Positions 17,813 to 25,700 of a stretch of 64,000 nt of DNA are shown piece after piece. Source of the DNA: Blautia sp. MSJ-9 (lineage in GTDB: Bacteria > Bacillota > Clostridia > Lachnospirales > Lachnospiraceae); the NCBI RefSeq assembly GCF_018919065.1, contig NZ_JAHLQG010000039.1, positions 1 through 64,000 on the forward strand. Reading direction: 5' to 3'. Position 1 is the first letter of the stretch. Each line of letters starts with the position of its first letter. The notes beneath the pieces were generated by a model that saw only the letters and a program-made list of their open reading frames with translations, was not told the DNA's origin and made no database searches. The position numbers and the translations under genes are program-made.

Positions 17813-18883
17813 TTATCTGATCGCATTCATACAATATTTATAGATTCTTTTATAGGTACGTGTAGAATAGTGAACGCCGTCATCTATATTTCCCTTAAAC
17901 TCATTGTATGTACTGTAACCATTCTTCATCAGATATTTATAGGTATCTATCCATTGAAATCTCTTATTTAACCTGCTCTGCAATCTGTCATTAAAGTAAC
18001 GTAACTGCGCTTCTTTTCGAGTTGGTTTCATTGCTGTATTTACCGGATTCACAGACATATAAAACAATCTGCAGTCACTTTCAAGTTCCTCTGCAAGAGT
18101 GTTCATACGCGCAAGATATGCATTTGCCTCGCCTTTATAATCAACCCCATTTCCGGAATTATGACTCGAAAGATCATTCACACCAAGATTAAAAATAACT
18201 GCTACGGGCTTATCTGAATCTGACTGCAGACGGGCAATTTCACTTCTCATTACTCTCTCTCCTGCTGTTTCAAACCAGCTCAGTCCCTCCCCTGTCTTAC
18301 ACACAAATGATACTTTTGCAACTGCATCCTTTCCATATTCCTGAAGAAGAGTTTTCTGCATAAAATACGTTCTGGAATCTCCCACAAAAATAATTCCGGA
18401 ATACTCCGACAGCTGAGCTGCCAGATTATTGACCTGAATATCCGGCTCCTGTTGCCAGTTATACATAACTGCATATAAATGGGTTTTCTTCCTTACCTGT
18501 ATCACCTGTCCCGCCTGATACTGCGGATTCTGAGTCTGATCCGGCTTCGTGCTCCATCCAAGAAAAGTATATCCGGTCTCGTTCTTTATTGCAGGAAGTG
18601 TCACTTTTCCATTACTGTCTGCTTTTCTTATTATCGTAGACCCATCTGCCTGATGGAAAATAACCACCTTCTGAGAAGCAGATGAAATCGCTCCTGTTCC
18701 CTCCGACGGTACCAGTGATTCATCCTTTTTATTATCCGAATATGTAAAAGATGTGAAGCTTGTGGTTCCTTTTTCCACATCGTAAACCCTTACTTTGCTG
18801 GTTTTCGCAAAAGCTGTTTGACAAAAACACGAGCTGAAACAAATCATTCCTGTCAACATTACAAAAAACAATTTTTTTACCAT
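17813..18883 (-). CDS. Secreted SGNH/GDSL-family hydrolase with Listeria-Bacteroides repeat domain (paralog A)
   Basis: This 356-residue protein has a signal peptide ending QTAFA. About residues 60-125 hold one Listeria-Bacteroides (InlB B-repeat) unit (GYTFLGWSTKPDQT..HLYAVMYNW). The C-terminal SGNH hydrolase has block I FVGDSRTYF, NLGVNDLS and DGVHYS (catalytic Ser, Asp and His). It probably removes acyl groups from an extracellular glycan. AAGGAG lies nine bases before the ATG at 18883. The paralog at 21655-22758 differs at about 31 of 333 mature positions by my count. Both flank the two-component pair. Confidence 0.8.
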   Translation of the reverse strand: MVKKLFFVMLTGMICFSSCFCQTAFAKTSKVRVYDVEKGTTSFTSFTYSDNKKDESLVPSEGTGAISSASQKVVIFHQADGSTIIRKADSNGKVTLPAIKNETGYTFLGWSTKPDQTQNPQYQAGQVIQVRKKTHLYAVMYNWQQEPDIQVNNLAAQLSEYSGIIFVGDSRTYFMQKTLLQEYGKDAVAKVSFVCKTGEGLSWFETAGERVMRSEIARLQSDSDKPVAVIFNLGVNDLSSHNSGNGVDYKGEANAYLARMNTLAEELESDCRLFYMSVNPVNTAMKPTRKEAQLRYFNDRLQSRLNKRFQWIDTYKYLMKNGYSTYNEFKGNIDDGVHYSTRTYKRIYKYCMNAIR

Positions 18884-18984
18884 AATATTTATCTCCTTTC
18901 TGCTTTTCAAATTATACTACGTTTCACCTTGTAAATTTAGAACATGGCGAAAATAGCCCTAAATTTGGCGAAACTAATCTATAA

Positions 18985-19070
18985 TAATCGAGTAGGGGAA
19001 ATTTTTTTCTCCCCTCTCAGTCGAGTAAGTAAGTGGACTTTCACCACAGACTGACGGTATGCCCGTCATA
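18985..19070 (-). other. Possible group II intron fragment
   Basis: On the minus strand a GACGG-GCATA-CCGTC hairpin is followed by CAGTCTGTGGTGAAAGTCC and later a GGGGA..TCCCC stem-loop. The GGTGAAAGTCC module recalls a conserved piece of bacterial group II introns. No reverse transcriptase is nearby. It is only a suggestion from pattern memory. Confidence 0.25.
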
Positions 19071-19073
19071 CGC

Positions 19074-19104
19074 AAAAAACAGATGGCTTTTACCATCTGT
19101 TTTT
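19074..19104 (-). terminator. Terminator of the two-component operon
   Basis: AAAAACAGATGG-TAAAAG-CCATCTGTTTTTT on the minus strand starts ten bases after the kinase stop. Confidence 0.9.
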
Positions 19105-19113
19105 GTTATTTCA

Positions 19114-20397
19114 TTATATAATTTCAGCAGATTTCAGCTTTTCTACCAATAACATTACTTTCACACAAAATATTTCTCCATCCCAGTTTATATTTATATC
19201 TCCTTCTTTCTCTTTTACAATTTTTTCCACATTGCCTAATCCAATTCCGTGTCTATCCACATTTTCTTTGGTTGATAATAGTTTGTTTTTTTCCATTCGC
19301 AAAACACCACTGTAACTATTTTCTACTTGTATATACAATATCCCCTGTTTTTCCCGTATAAATATACTCAGATACTTTTTTTCGGACTGTTTTGCCGCAT
19401 GAATCGCATTATCAAGCAAATTTCCCAATATTACATTCAATGTAAATCCATGAATATCTAATTCTTCAGGTAATGCTACTTTCGCTCGCACATCATCTAG
19501 ATTTTGCCTCGCATAATGCAATAAGTAATTCAATGTACTGTCTACCTCACTAATACCAGAACATATATATTCGTCCTCATTTACTATCTGCTTCTCCATA
19601 TTATCCAGATATATCAGAATTTTATTTATATCTTCGTGTGCTGCCAGATATTTCAATTCAAAGATATGATGTTTCAAATCATGTCTCAAACTTCTAATCT
19701 TTCTCCATGATTCCTGCATAACTTCAATTTGATTCCTGTAACCTTCCATTAAAGAATGAAATTTTTCTTTCTCTGATTTCTGTTCATAATAATCCTGTAG
19801 TGCATCATACAGATAAAATATTGCAATATTAGTGATCAAAATACCAATAATTTCCATACTAATAAGTCGCTTATTATTATAATTTGCCTGCCACATACAA
19901 AATACTTCTATTATACTAAATGCTGGTACAGATAACATCATAATCCAGAGAGATGTCCTTATTGGAAACTGTCGTTCTTTCTTAAAACAAGTTCTCTCTA
20001 ACAGAAACACACAAAAATATATTCCCAAACTGGTGATGCATTCTTTTATGGAACGAGTCATTTCATCATAATCTTTATATAACCCGGTTGCAGAAAAAAC
20101 CAAGCTTTCAATCACTACATTAATCGAATAAATTCCAATAGCAAATACTATTTTTTTTTCTAAGCTTTCCTTATATATTAAAAGTATCAACATTAATCCC
20201 GTCAAATTTGTCATAATATTAATTATCTGATTATGAAACAGATAATATCCCCCACTTGTGAGGACTACAAAACCAGAATACATCAATATCTTCAAACGTC
20301 GCGAAACTGTTTTTAAAGGATTCATCACTTCCATAAAGCGGTAAATGGCATATGTTCTCAAAATATTCGCCATTACCCCAAGTATAATTTCCTGCAT
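19114..20397 (-). CDS. AgrC-like sensor histidine kinase (GHKL type)
   Basis: The 427 residues begin with five to six membrane helices (up to about residue 197). A dimerisation segment follows with the phospho-acceptor motif RHDLKHH (H239). The ATP-binding domain has NLLDNAI (N330) and GIGLGN. This is the AgrC/ComD-like architecture that senses peptides, usually autoinducing peptides. GGGAGG precedes the ATG at 20397. It follows the response regulator by 26 bases. No agrB or agrD gene is visible in the window, so the signal is unknown. Confidence 0.85.
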   Translation of the reverse strand: MQEIILGVMANILRTYAIYRFMEVMNPLKTVSRRLKILMYSGFVVLTSGGYYLFHNQIINIMTNLTGLMLILLIYKESLEKKIVFAIGIYSINVVIESLVFSATGLYKDYDEMTRSIKECITSLGIYFCVFLLERTCFKKERQFPIRTSLWIMMLSVPAFSIIEVFCMWQANYNNKRLISMEIIGILITNIAIFYLYDALQDYYEQKSEKEKFHSLMEGYRNQIEVMQESWRKIRSLRHDLKHHIFELKYLAAHEDINKILIYLDNMEKQIVNEDEYICSGISEVDSTLNYLLHYARQNLDDVRAKVALPEELDIHGFTLNVILGNLLDNAIHAAKQSEKKYLSIFIREKQGILYIQVENSYSGVLRMEKNKLLSTKENVDRHGIGLGNVEKIVKEKEGDININWDGEIFCVKVMLLVEKLKSAEII

Positions 20398-20423
20398 TTT
20401 TCCTCCCATTTTATAATCTTTTT

Positions 20424-21137
20424 CTATCCCAGTTCTAACTGCATCAGTTTTTGCTTTACACTTCCCCTATATGGCTTCGATATACTGACTATATCACCAT
20501 TTATCATCTTAACCCAATCAGTTCCGTAACATTGTACATAAACGTGATTAATCAGATATGATTTATGTATTCTTAAAAACATTTTATTTGAAATCTCAGA
20601 TTCTATATCATCCAATTTAGCAGAAAATTTAAATGTTTCTCCTGACTGCATGACCATATAAACAGTCTTGTTCTCACTTCTGAAATATAAAATATCTTTT
20701 ATAAAAAAAACACGATTTTCTCTGTCTATCTTAACCGTTATTTTTTTTCTGTTCACAAGTTTTCTCTTCATCACTATACCTAAAGTTCTCTCTACCATTG
20801 GAAAAGTAATGGGTTTTACAAGAAAATCCATCGGTCTGCATTGAAAAAGTTTCATAGCATAATTTGTCTTAGATGATATATAAATAATCTCAGTTTCTTC
20901 ATTTTCCAATTTTTCTCTTATATATTTTCCAACCTCTACACCATTACATTTCGGTAATTCAATATCCAAAAACAATAAATCTACAGAAGATGAACTTTTC
21001 AGATATTCACATAACGATTCACCATCATAAAACACATCTATATCTGCTTTTATAAAATGCTCCTGAGAATATTTTTCAATATAATTTTCCAGTTGTACAC
21101 ATGTACTAAATTCATCATCACATATAATAACCTGCAT
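20424..21137 (-). CDS. LytTR-family response regulator (AgrA-like)
   Basis: The 237 residues comprise a receiver domain with acidic pocket CDDE (D7, D8), phospho-acceptor D58 in FLDIELP and YISSKT. A LytTR DNA-binding domain (about 135-235) follows. It probably relays the neighbouring kinase's signal. I start at the ATG at 21137: GGAG is nine bases upstream, and relatives begin M-x-I-ICDDE. Codons further up (ATG 21143, TTG 21150-21152) are less likely. Its likely targets include the flanking hydrolase genes, but no direct repeats typical of LytTR were proven. Confidence 0.85.
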   Translation of the reverse strand: MQVIICDDEFSTCVQLENYIEKYSQEHFIKADIDVFYDGESLCEYLKSSSSVDLLFLDIELPKCNGVEVGKYIREKLENEETEIIYISSKTNYAMKLFQCRPMDFLVKPITFPMVERTLGIVMKRKLVNRKKITVKIDRENRVFFIKDILYFRSENKTVYMVMQSGETFKFSAKLDDIESEISNKMFLRIHKSYLINHVYVQCYGTDWVKMINGDIVSISKPYRGSVKQKLMQLELG

Positions 21138-21154
21138 AACCATTTTCTCCAATC

Positions 21155-21220
21155 AAACGGATATTCTCAATCCGCTCCGCTACTTGTTCATAACCGAATA
21201 ATTGCTTGATTCGGTGAAAT
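21155..21220. repeat. GCGGAT dispersed element, copy A (diverged)
   Basis: AACGGATATTCTCAATCCGC then TCCGCTACTTGTTCATAACCGAATAATTG corresponds to the elements at 27859-27919 and 62931-62995. It lies immediately upstream of the response regulator. The hairpin arm GCGGAT/ATCCGC is weaker here. Confidence 0.65.
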
Positions 21221-21235
21221 CTATGCTATTTAATT

Positions 21236-21276
21236 GTTACTGTTCACTCCGTTCACAGTAACGTGTGAACAGTAAC
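21236..21276. repeat. GTTACTG palindrome, copy 4, with an extra half copy
   Basis: GTTACTG-TTCACTCCGTTCA-CAGTAAC is followed by GTGTGAACAGTAAC, a second right half. Confidence 0.8.
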
Positions 21277-21461
21277 ATTTAATTTTCTTCATTTTTGTAA
21301 GTCATCTATATTTTCAATTTATAGATATCAATACAAAAAGTAAATCCAAATATTCTATTTCCATATATATTTGTACTTCTTTTTATAGTGTATAATACTG
21401 CATTTTCTCAATCCTTTCAACTTAAATTAACTTATAAAAAGCATATTACCAACTTCTGTTT

Positions 21462-21482
21462 TATACAACTATAACTTGTATA
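21462..21482. promoter_or_regulatory. Operator-like inverted repeat before the XRE relic
   Basis: TATACAA-CTATAAC-TTGTATA is a perfect 7-bp inverted repeat that runs into a TATAAT -10 box, 22 bases upstream of the XRE-like start codon. It looks like the self-operator of the lost regulator. Confidence 0.5.
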
Positions 21483-21504
21483 ATATTGACCAGAAAGACT
21501 AAAA

Positions 21505-21606
21505 ATGAACCGTATTAAAGAATTACGTAAATTACTCGGAATTCCAATTGATTATATTTTTGAACTTTCTAATGTTAAGCACGAATGTATCCAGACTGTA
21601 ACGTAA
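21505..21606 (+). pseudogene. XRE-family regulator relic with internal deletion
   Basis: A 33-codon frame begins MNRIKELRKLLGI, the usual first helix of XRE regulators. It jumps directly to PIDYIFELSNVKHE, which resembles the usual end of the domain (SIDYLLG-SD-type). The helix-turn-helix core is missing, as if deleted in frame. A promoter-like TATAAT with an inverted repeat lies upstream and a strong terminator follows. It could instead be a real micropeptide. Confidence 0.5.
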
Positions 21607-21654
21607 AAACAGTGGTAACCATGGACTTCATAATCCATGCTTACCACTGTTTTT
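21605..21654. terminator. Bidirectional terminator between the XRE relic and SGNH paralog B
   Basis: AAAAACAGTGGTAA..CATGGA pairs with TCCATG..TTACCACTGTTTTT around a short loop. It serves both converging units. Confidence 0.9.
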
Positions 21655-22758
21655 CTAACTTCTGATCGCATTCATACAATATTTATAAATTCTTTTATAG
21701 GTACGTGTAGAATAGTGAACGCCATCATCTATATTTCCCTTAAATTCATTGTATGTACTGTAACCGTTTTCCATCAGATACTTATAGGTATCTATCCATT
21801 GAAATCCGTTATTTAATCCACTCTGTAATCTGTCATTAAAATAACGTAACTGTGCTTCTTTTCGGGTTGGTTTCATTGCTGTATTTACCGGGTTTACAGA
21901 CATATAAAACAATCTGCAGTTACTTTCAAGTTCCTCTGCAAGAGTGTTCATACACGCAAGATATGCATTTACCTCACCTTTATAATCAACCCCATTCCCG
22001 GAATTGTGATTCGAAAGATCATTCACACCAAGATTAAAAATAACTGCTACAGGCTTATCTGAATCTGACTGCAGACGGGCAATTTCACTTCCCAACAGTC
22101 TCTCCCCCGCTGTTTCAAACCAATTCAGGCCCTCTCCTGACTTACACACAAATGATACTTTTGAAACTGCATCCTTTCCATATTCCTGAAGAAGAGCCTT
22201 CTGCAAAAAATATGTTCTGGAATCTCCCACAAAAATAACTCCGGAATACTCCGACAATTGACCTGCCAGATTACCGACCTGCATATCCGGCTCCTGTTTC
22301 CAGTTATACATAACTGCATATAAATGAGTTTTCTTCTTTACCCGTATCACCTGTCCCGCCTGATACTGCGGATTATGAGTCTGATCCGGCTTCGTGCTCC
22401 ATCCAAGAAAAGTATATCCGATCTGGTTCTTTATTGCAGGAAGTGTCACTTTTCCATTACTGTCTGCTTTTCTTGTTATCGTAGTCCCATCTGCCTGATG
22501 AAAAATAACTGCCTTCTGAGAAGCAGATGAAATCGCTCCTGTTCCCTCCGACGGAGCCAGTGATTCATCCTTCTTACTATCCGAATATGTAAAAGATGTG
22601 AAGCTTGTGGTTCCTTTTTCCACATCGTAAACCCTTACTTTGCTGGTTTTCGCAAAAGCAGCTTCACAAAAAAATGAACTACAGCAAATCGCCCCTGTCA
22701 ACATCATGATCACCATTTTTTTGCTATAATGTCTAACCTGAATTCTTTGTTTACTCAT
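21655..22758 (-). CDS. Secreted SGNH/GDSL-family hydrolase with Listeria-Bacteroides repeat domain (paralog B)
   Basis: This 367-residue protein has the architecture of its paralog at 17813-18883: signal peptide ending EAAFA, one Listeria-Bacteroides repeat, then an SGNH domain with FVGDSRTYF, NLGVNDLS and DGVHYS intact. Most of the roughly 31 differences are conservative, and both copies look functional. AAGGGAGAG lies seven bases before the ATG at 22758. An ATG 15 codons further up lacks a good site. Its leader is longer and more basic than that of paralog A. Confidence 0.8.
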   Translation of the reverse strand: MSKQRIQVRHYSKKMVIMMLTGAICCSSFFCEAAFAKTSKVRVYDVEKGTTSFTSFTYSDSKKDESLAPSEGTGAISSASQKAVIFHQADGTTITRKADSNGKVTLPAIKNQIGYTFLGWSTKPDQTHNPQYQAGQVIRVKKKTHLYAVMYNWKQEPDMQVGNLAGQLSEYSGVIFVGDSRTYFLQKALLQEYGKDAVSKVSFVCKSGEGLNWFETAGERLLGSEIARLQSDSDKPVAVIFNLGVNDLSNHNSGNGVDYKGEVNAYLACMNTLAEELESNCRLFYMSVNPVNTAMKPTRKEAQLRYFNDRLQSGLNNGFQWIDTYKYLMENGYSTYNEFKGNIDDGVHYSTRTYKRIYKYCMNAIRS

Positions 22759-22957
22759 TTCAAAACTCTCCCTTTCTGTCATGTGAATATTCACACTCCT
22801 CATTTACTCCTACTACTTATACAGTGTCATCTTTTCATTTTTCCACTGTAGAAACATATTTTTCTTTTATATTACACATACATTATTATAATACAATCGT
22901 AATTCATATCTGTAAATTTTACTTTTTCACCTGATAATTATTTCCCCAAAACCATTC

Positions 22958-23188
22958 CAGTCAATAACCAGCGTAAAAAAATATTTCATTTCCTGTGCAT
23001 TTGCAGGGTACTTAGATATTCTTAGCCGGCAAAATCTGCGTTATGAGAAATCAGAGACACTGTCTGAGCCGTAGGCGAGTTTGGCTCTGATTTCTCATGC
23101 CTTTAGCAGATTTTTGGCGGCTTAGAATATCTTAATGCCCGAAACCGCACAGGAAATGAAATATTTTTTTACGCGTCCCTCTTGACTG
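22958..23188. repeat. 231-bp foldback element E1
   Basis: The arms pair almost end to end: CAGTCAA with TTGACTG; GTAAAAAAATATTTCATTTC with its complement; then AGATATTCTTAGCCG, and GAGAAATCAGAG with CTCTGATTTCTC. The loop is ACACTGTCTGAGCCGTAGGC. No ORF is present. Its ends, one bearing GAGGGACGCG, recur at 43557-43664. It accounts for much of the 503-base gap 22759-23262. Confidence 0.8.
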
Positions 23189-23223
23189 CAAAAGATTACC
23201 TCCGACGTTCTTTACAAAAATGC

Positions 23224-23255
23224 AAAAAATGGCGACACAAACTGCCGCCATTTTT
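23224..23255 (-). terminator. Terminator of the DUF2298 gene
   Basis: AAAAATGGCGGCAGTTTGTG then TCGCCATTTTTT on the minus strand, eight bases after the stop codon. Confidence 0.85.
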
Positions 23256-23262
23256 CGCCCTC

Positions 23263-25500
23263 TTACTTATTAACTTTAAGAATATAAGTACTATACTCCT
23301 CATCCTGGAACACCACTTCACCAAACGCCTTCAGCACATCCTCATTCAATGCATCCCCATATTTCTCCCTCTCCTTCGATCCGACAAAAATATAAGAAAC
23401 ATCATACTCTTCCAGCAGTTCCTTCACATACTCCTGATCCAAAGAGGTATAAATATCCTCAATATCCGCACTCTTCTCATTCAGATCCGCAGTATCATCT
23501 CTCCACAGCCACTCATGCACATACCATCCCAGCACAGTCGGCAGCCCTGTCATAGCGGAAACACGTTCATATCCACTATAGCTGTCTCCATTCGCTTCAA
23601 GTACGACCGGCGAACCTTTCACTTTCTTCTTCAGCCATTTAATACCAGCTACATCCTCCGCGAAATCATTTGACAGGAACGATGTCGCATTCAGTCCTTT
23701 ATATTCGGACGGATCCCATACCTTGCCAAACCAGGCATGTACACTGTTTCCGAAATATCCAAATGTCCAGCAAAGCAGCACCAGCCCGATCACTGACACC
23801 ACCTTAAACACTTTCTTCTTCGCTGTCACCAGCATACGGAAAATACCATATCCCATCGTCATCCCAAACAACATATACGCCTGATAAGTCAGCTTAAACA
23901 TGGTATTCGCTCTGGCATTTCCATTCTCGTAAATATCTCTCACATAAACAAACTCCGGAATCGCGATCAGCCCGATGGCACAGAGTCCCATAATAATTGC
24001 AAAGAGATCCGGTACAGAAATCGCTTTCATCAGTTTATATAGACTTCTGTTCGCACCGCCGCAAAGCTTCTCCCAGATAATGCAGATGATCAGCGGAACT
24101 GTCAGAACCACCGGCAGTCCCCACAGGATCAACAGCTGATGGATCATAGAATGATTCTGCGCGATTCCTACGCCCTTAAACATACTGTCAAACTGTAAAG
24201 TAAACGGCAGAGAAACAACATAGGAGATTACAATGATCTCCACTGCCTGAACCACAGTCACTGCCAGAATCTTCTTCACCTTACCATCAAACTGCACAAT
24301 ATTAGTAAACAGCACCACTCCACCGGTTACCACGAAATAAATAATAAAATCCCAGAAATTCGTAAACCGGAACATGCCGATCATCACTGCTGCCAGCAGG
24401 ATATGCGGGATCAGTAACTGTTTTTTCCAGAACTCTTTTCGTCCCGGCTTCCTGATCATTGCTTCTCTCATCCGCACGCTTCGCATCCAGGCATAGAGAA
24501 GTCCCACCAGAAACATCACAAACATCACATTGACTACATGCGCATGAAGATCTCCCAATACAAAAGAATAGCACGGAAATTCATGGATCGTCTTGTCCGG
24601 CACATCCGGATTGTAACCGATATAGCGTGTCGCATCCGGGAACCAGTAGCTGTCCACTTCTTTTCCCTGCAGTTTCTGGATCCATGGAATGATCTTGCTG
24701 TAAACCACATAATGCATATTTCCCGCAATTGATACGGAAAGTCCTGCAATAATCCCAGATACAGCCGGTACACAACGTTTCTTTCCTGTCAGACTTCCCT
24801 TAAGCCTGTCCACAGACATCTGATGAACCAGTGAAAACGGCAGTATAAATGCAAATGCCGCCACAAAAGTACGCATTAGATTATAAGTAAGCTCCACTTT
24901 ACTTCCCGTCAGCTTCGTAAGAAATACTGCGAAATACTGACCGCCATAATAATAGTTGATCGTGCCTTCGGAATACCACAGATCTCTTGCCGGGAGTGTC
25001 GTGCTTCGCATCATAGCTTCCATGAACCCATAATCCATAAACTTCTCAGTTCCGTAAGCCTGCGGACGGAATCCTGCGAAATAAGTCCACATCAGGAAAA
25101 ATGCAAAGAACAAAATCTCTTCCCAGTAGATCAGCTCTCCCTTTCCATTGGGAATGCAGTCAATTCCCTTCTTCATCTGGATATGATACAGAACTCCACA
25201 TACAACCGCACACGCCAGTGATACCCCGATACATGTCACAGCTGTAAAAGACAGAATCTTCACTGACACAAGCAGCCAGGTGAGAAAGCCTGTCACTGTA
25301 ATCGCCAGAACTTTCGAGAACATCCAGCCTTTGTCTTCAAATCCTGCAAACAATCTTCCTGTTACAGGCATGGCAACCATTCCCATCAGGAACGCCAGCA
25401 GCCACCAGGTCCAGAATGTCCAGACATCTCCTTTTAATAAAAATGCAGACAGCCCTGTGAGGACTGCTGCAAGAAGCACTCGCGGTGCCCATTTTTTCAT
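23263..25500 (-). CDS. DUF2298-family polytopic membrane protein (putative GT-C-type glycosyltransferase)
   Basis: The 745 residues contain a dozen or more hydrophobic helices. Signature stretches are FRPQAYGTEKFMDYGFMEA, INYYYGGQYFAVFLTK and FVLGDLHAHVVN, which I associate with the DUF2298 (YYY) membrane family. A soluble C-terminal part (about 620-745) contains GLPTVLGWYVHEWLWRD and a segment of the form found in lipid-linked sugar transferases. It follows a 705-residue protein of similar design; the pair probably works on a cell-surface glycan. AGGAGG precedes the ATG. Substrate unknown. Confidence 0.8.
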   Translation of the reverse strand: MKKWAPRVLLAAVLTGLSAFLLKGDVWTFWTWWLLAFLMGMVAMPVTGRLFAGFEDKGWMFSKVLAITVTGFLTWLLVSVKILSFTAVTCIGVSLACAVVCGVLYHIQMKKGIDCIPNGKGELIYWEEILFFAFFLMWTYFAGFRPQAYGTEKFMDYGFMEAMMRSTTLPARDLWYSEGTINYYYGGQYFAVFLTKLTGSKVELTYNLMRTFVAAFAFILPFSLVHQMSVDRLKGSLTGKKRCVPAVSGIIAGLSVSIAGNMHYVVYSKIIPWIQKLQGKEVDSYWFPDATRYIGYNPDVPDKTIHEFPCYSFVLGDLHAHVVNVMFVMFLVGLLYAWMRSVRMREAMIRKPGRKEFWKKQLLIPHILLAAVMIGMFRFTNFWDFIIYFVVTGGVVLFTNIVQFDGKVKKILAVTVVQAVEIIVISYVVSLPFTLQFDSMFKGVGIAQNHSMIHQLLILWGLPVVLTVPLIICIIWEKLCGGANRSLYKLMKAISVPDLFAIIMGLCAIGLIAIPEFVYVRDIYENGNARANTMFKLTYQAYMLFGMTMGYGIFRMLVTAKKKVFKVVSVIGLVLLCWTFGYFGNSVHAWFGKVWDPSEYKGLNATSFLSNDFAEDVAGIKWLKKKVKGSPVVLEANGDSYSGYERVSAMTGLPTVLGWYVHEWLWRDDTADLNEKSADIEDIYTSLDQEYVKELLEEYDVSYIFVGSKEREKYGDALNEDVLKAFGEVVFQDEEYSTYILKVNK

Positions 25501-25700
25501 CCGTATCTCCTCCTCTTACCACTTATTCATTTTAATTTTACTCACGCTTTCCCTGTTTCTGTAACTTATCACTTACCTGACTCACCAAATATCTGCAATC
25601 CAATTCTAAATCAGATACAAGAAAAATTTCTGCCCAGAACGCTTTATTGTTATAGGAACATTACAGAGTAATTTCCTGTAACATAATATAAGCATCCGAA

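Noticed and set aside
18884..21500. agrD/agrB-type signal peptide genes near the AgrC/AgrA-like pair
   Set aside because: No short ORF with the usual agrD features and no AgrB-like membrane protease occur on either strand here.
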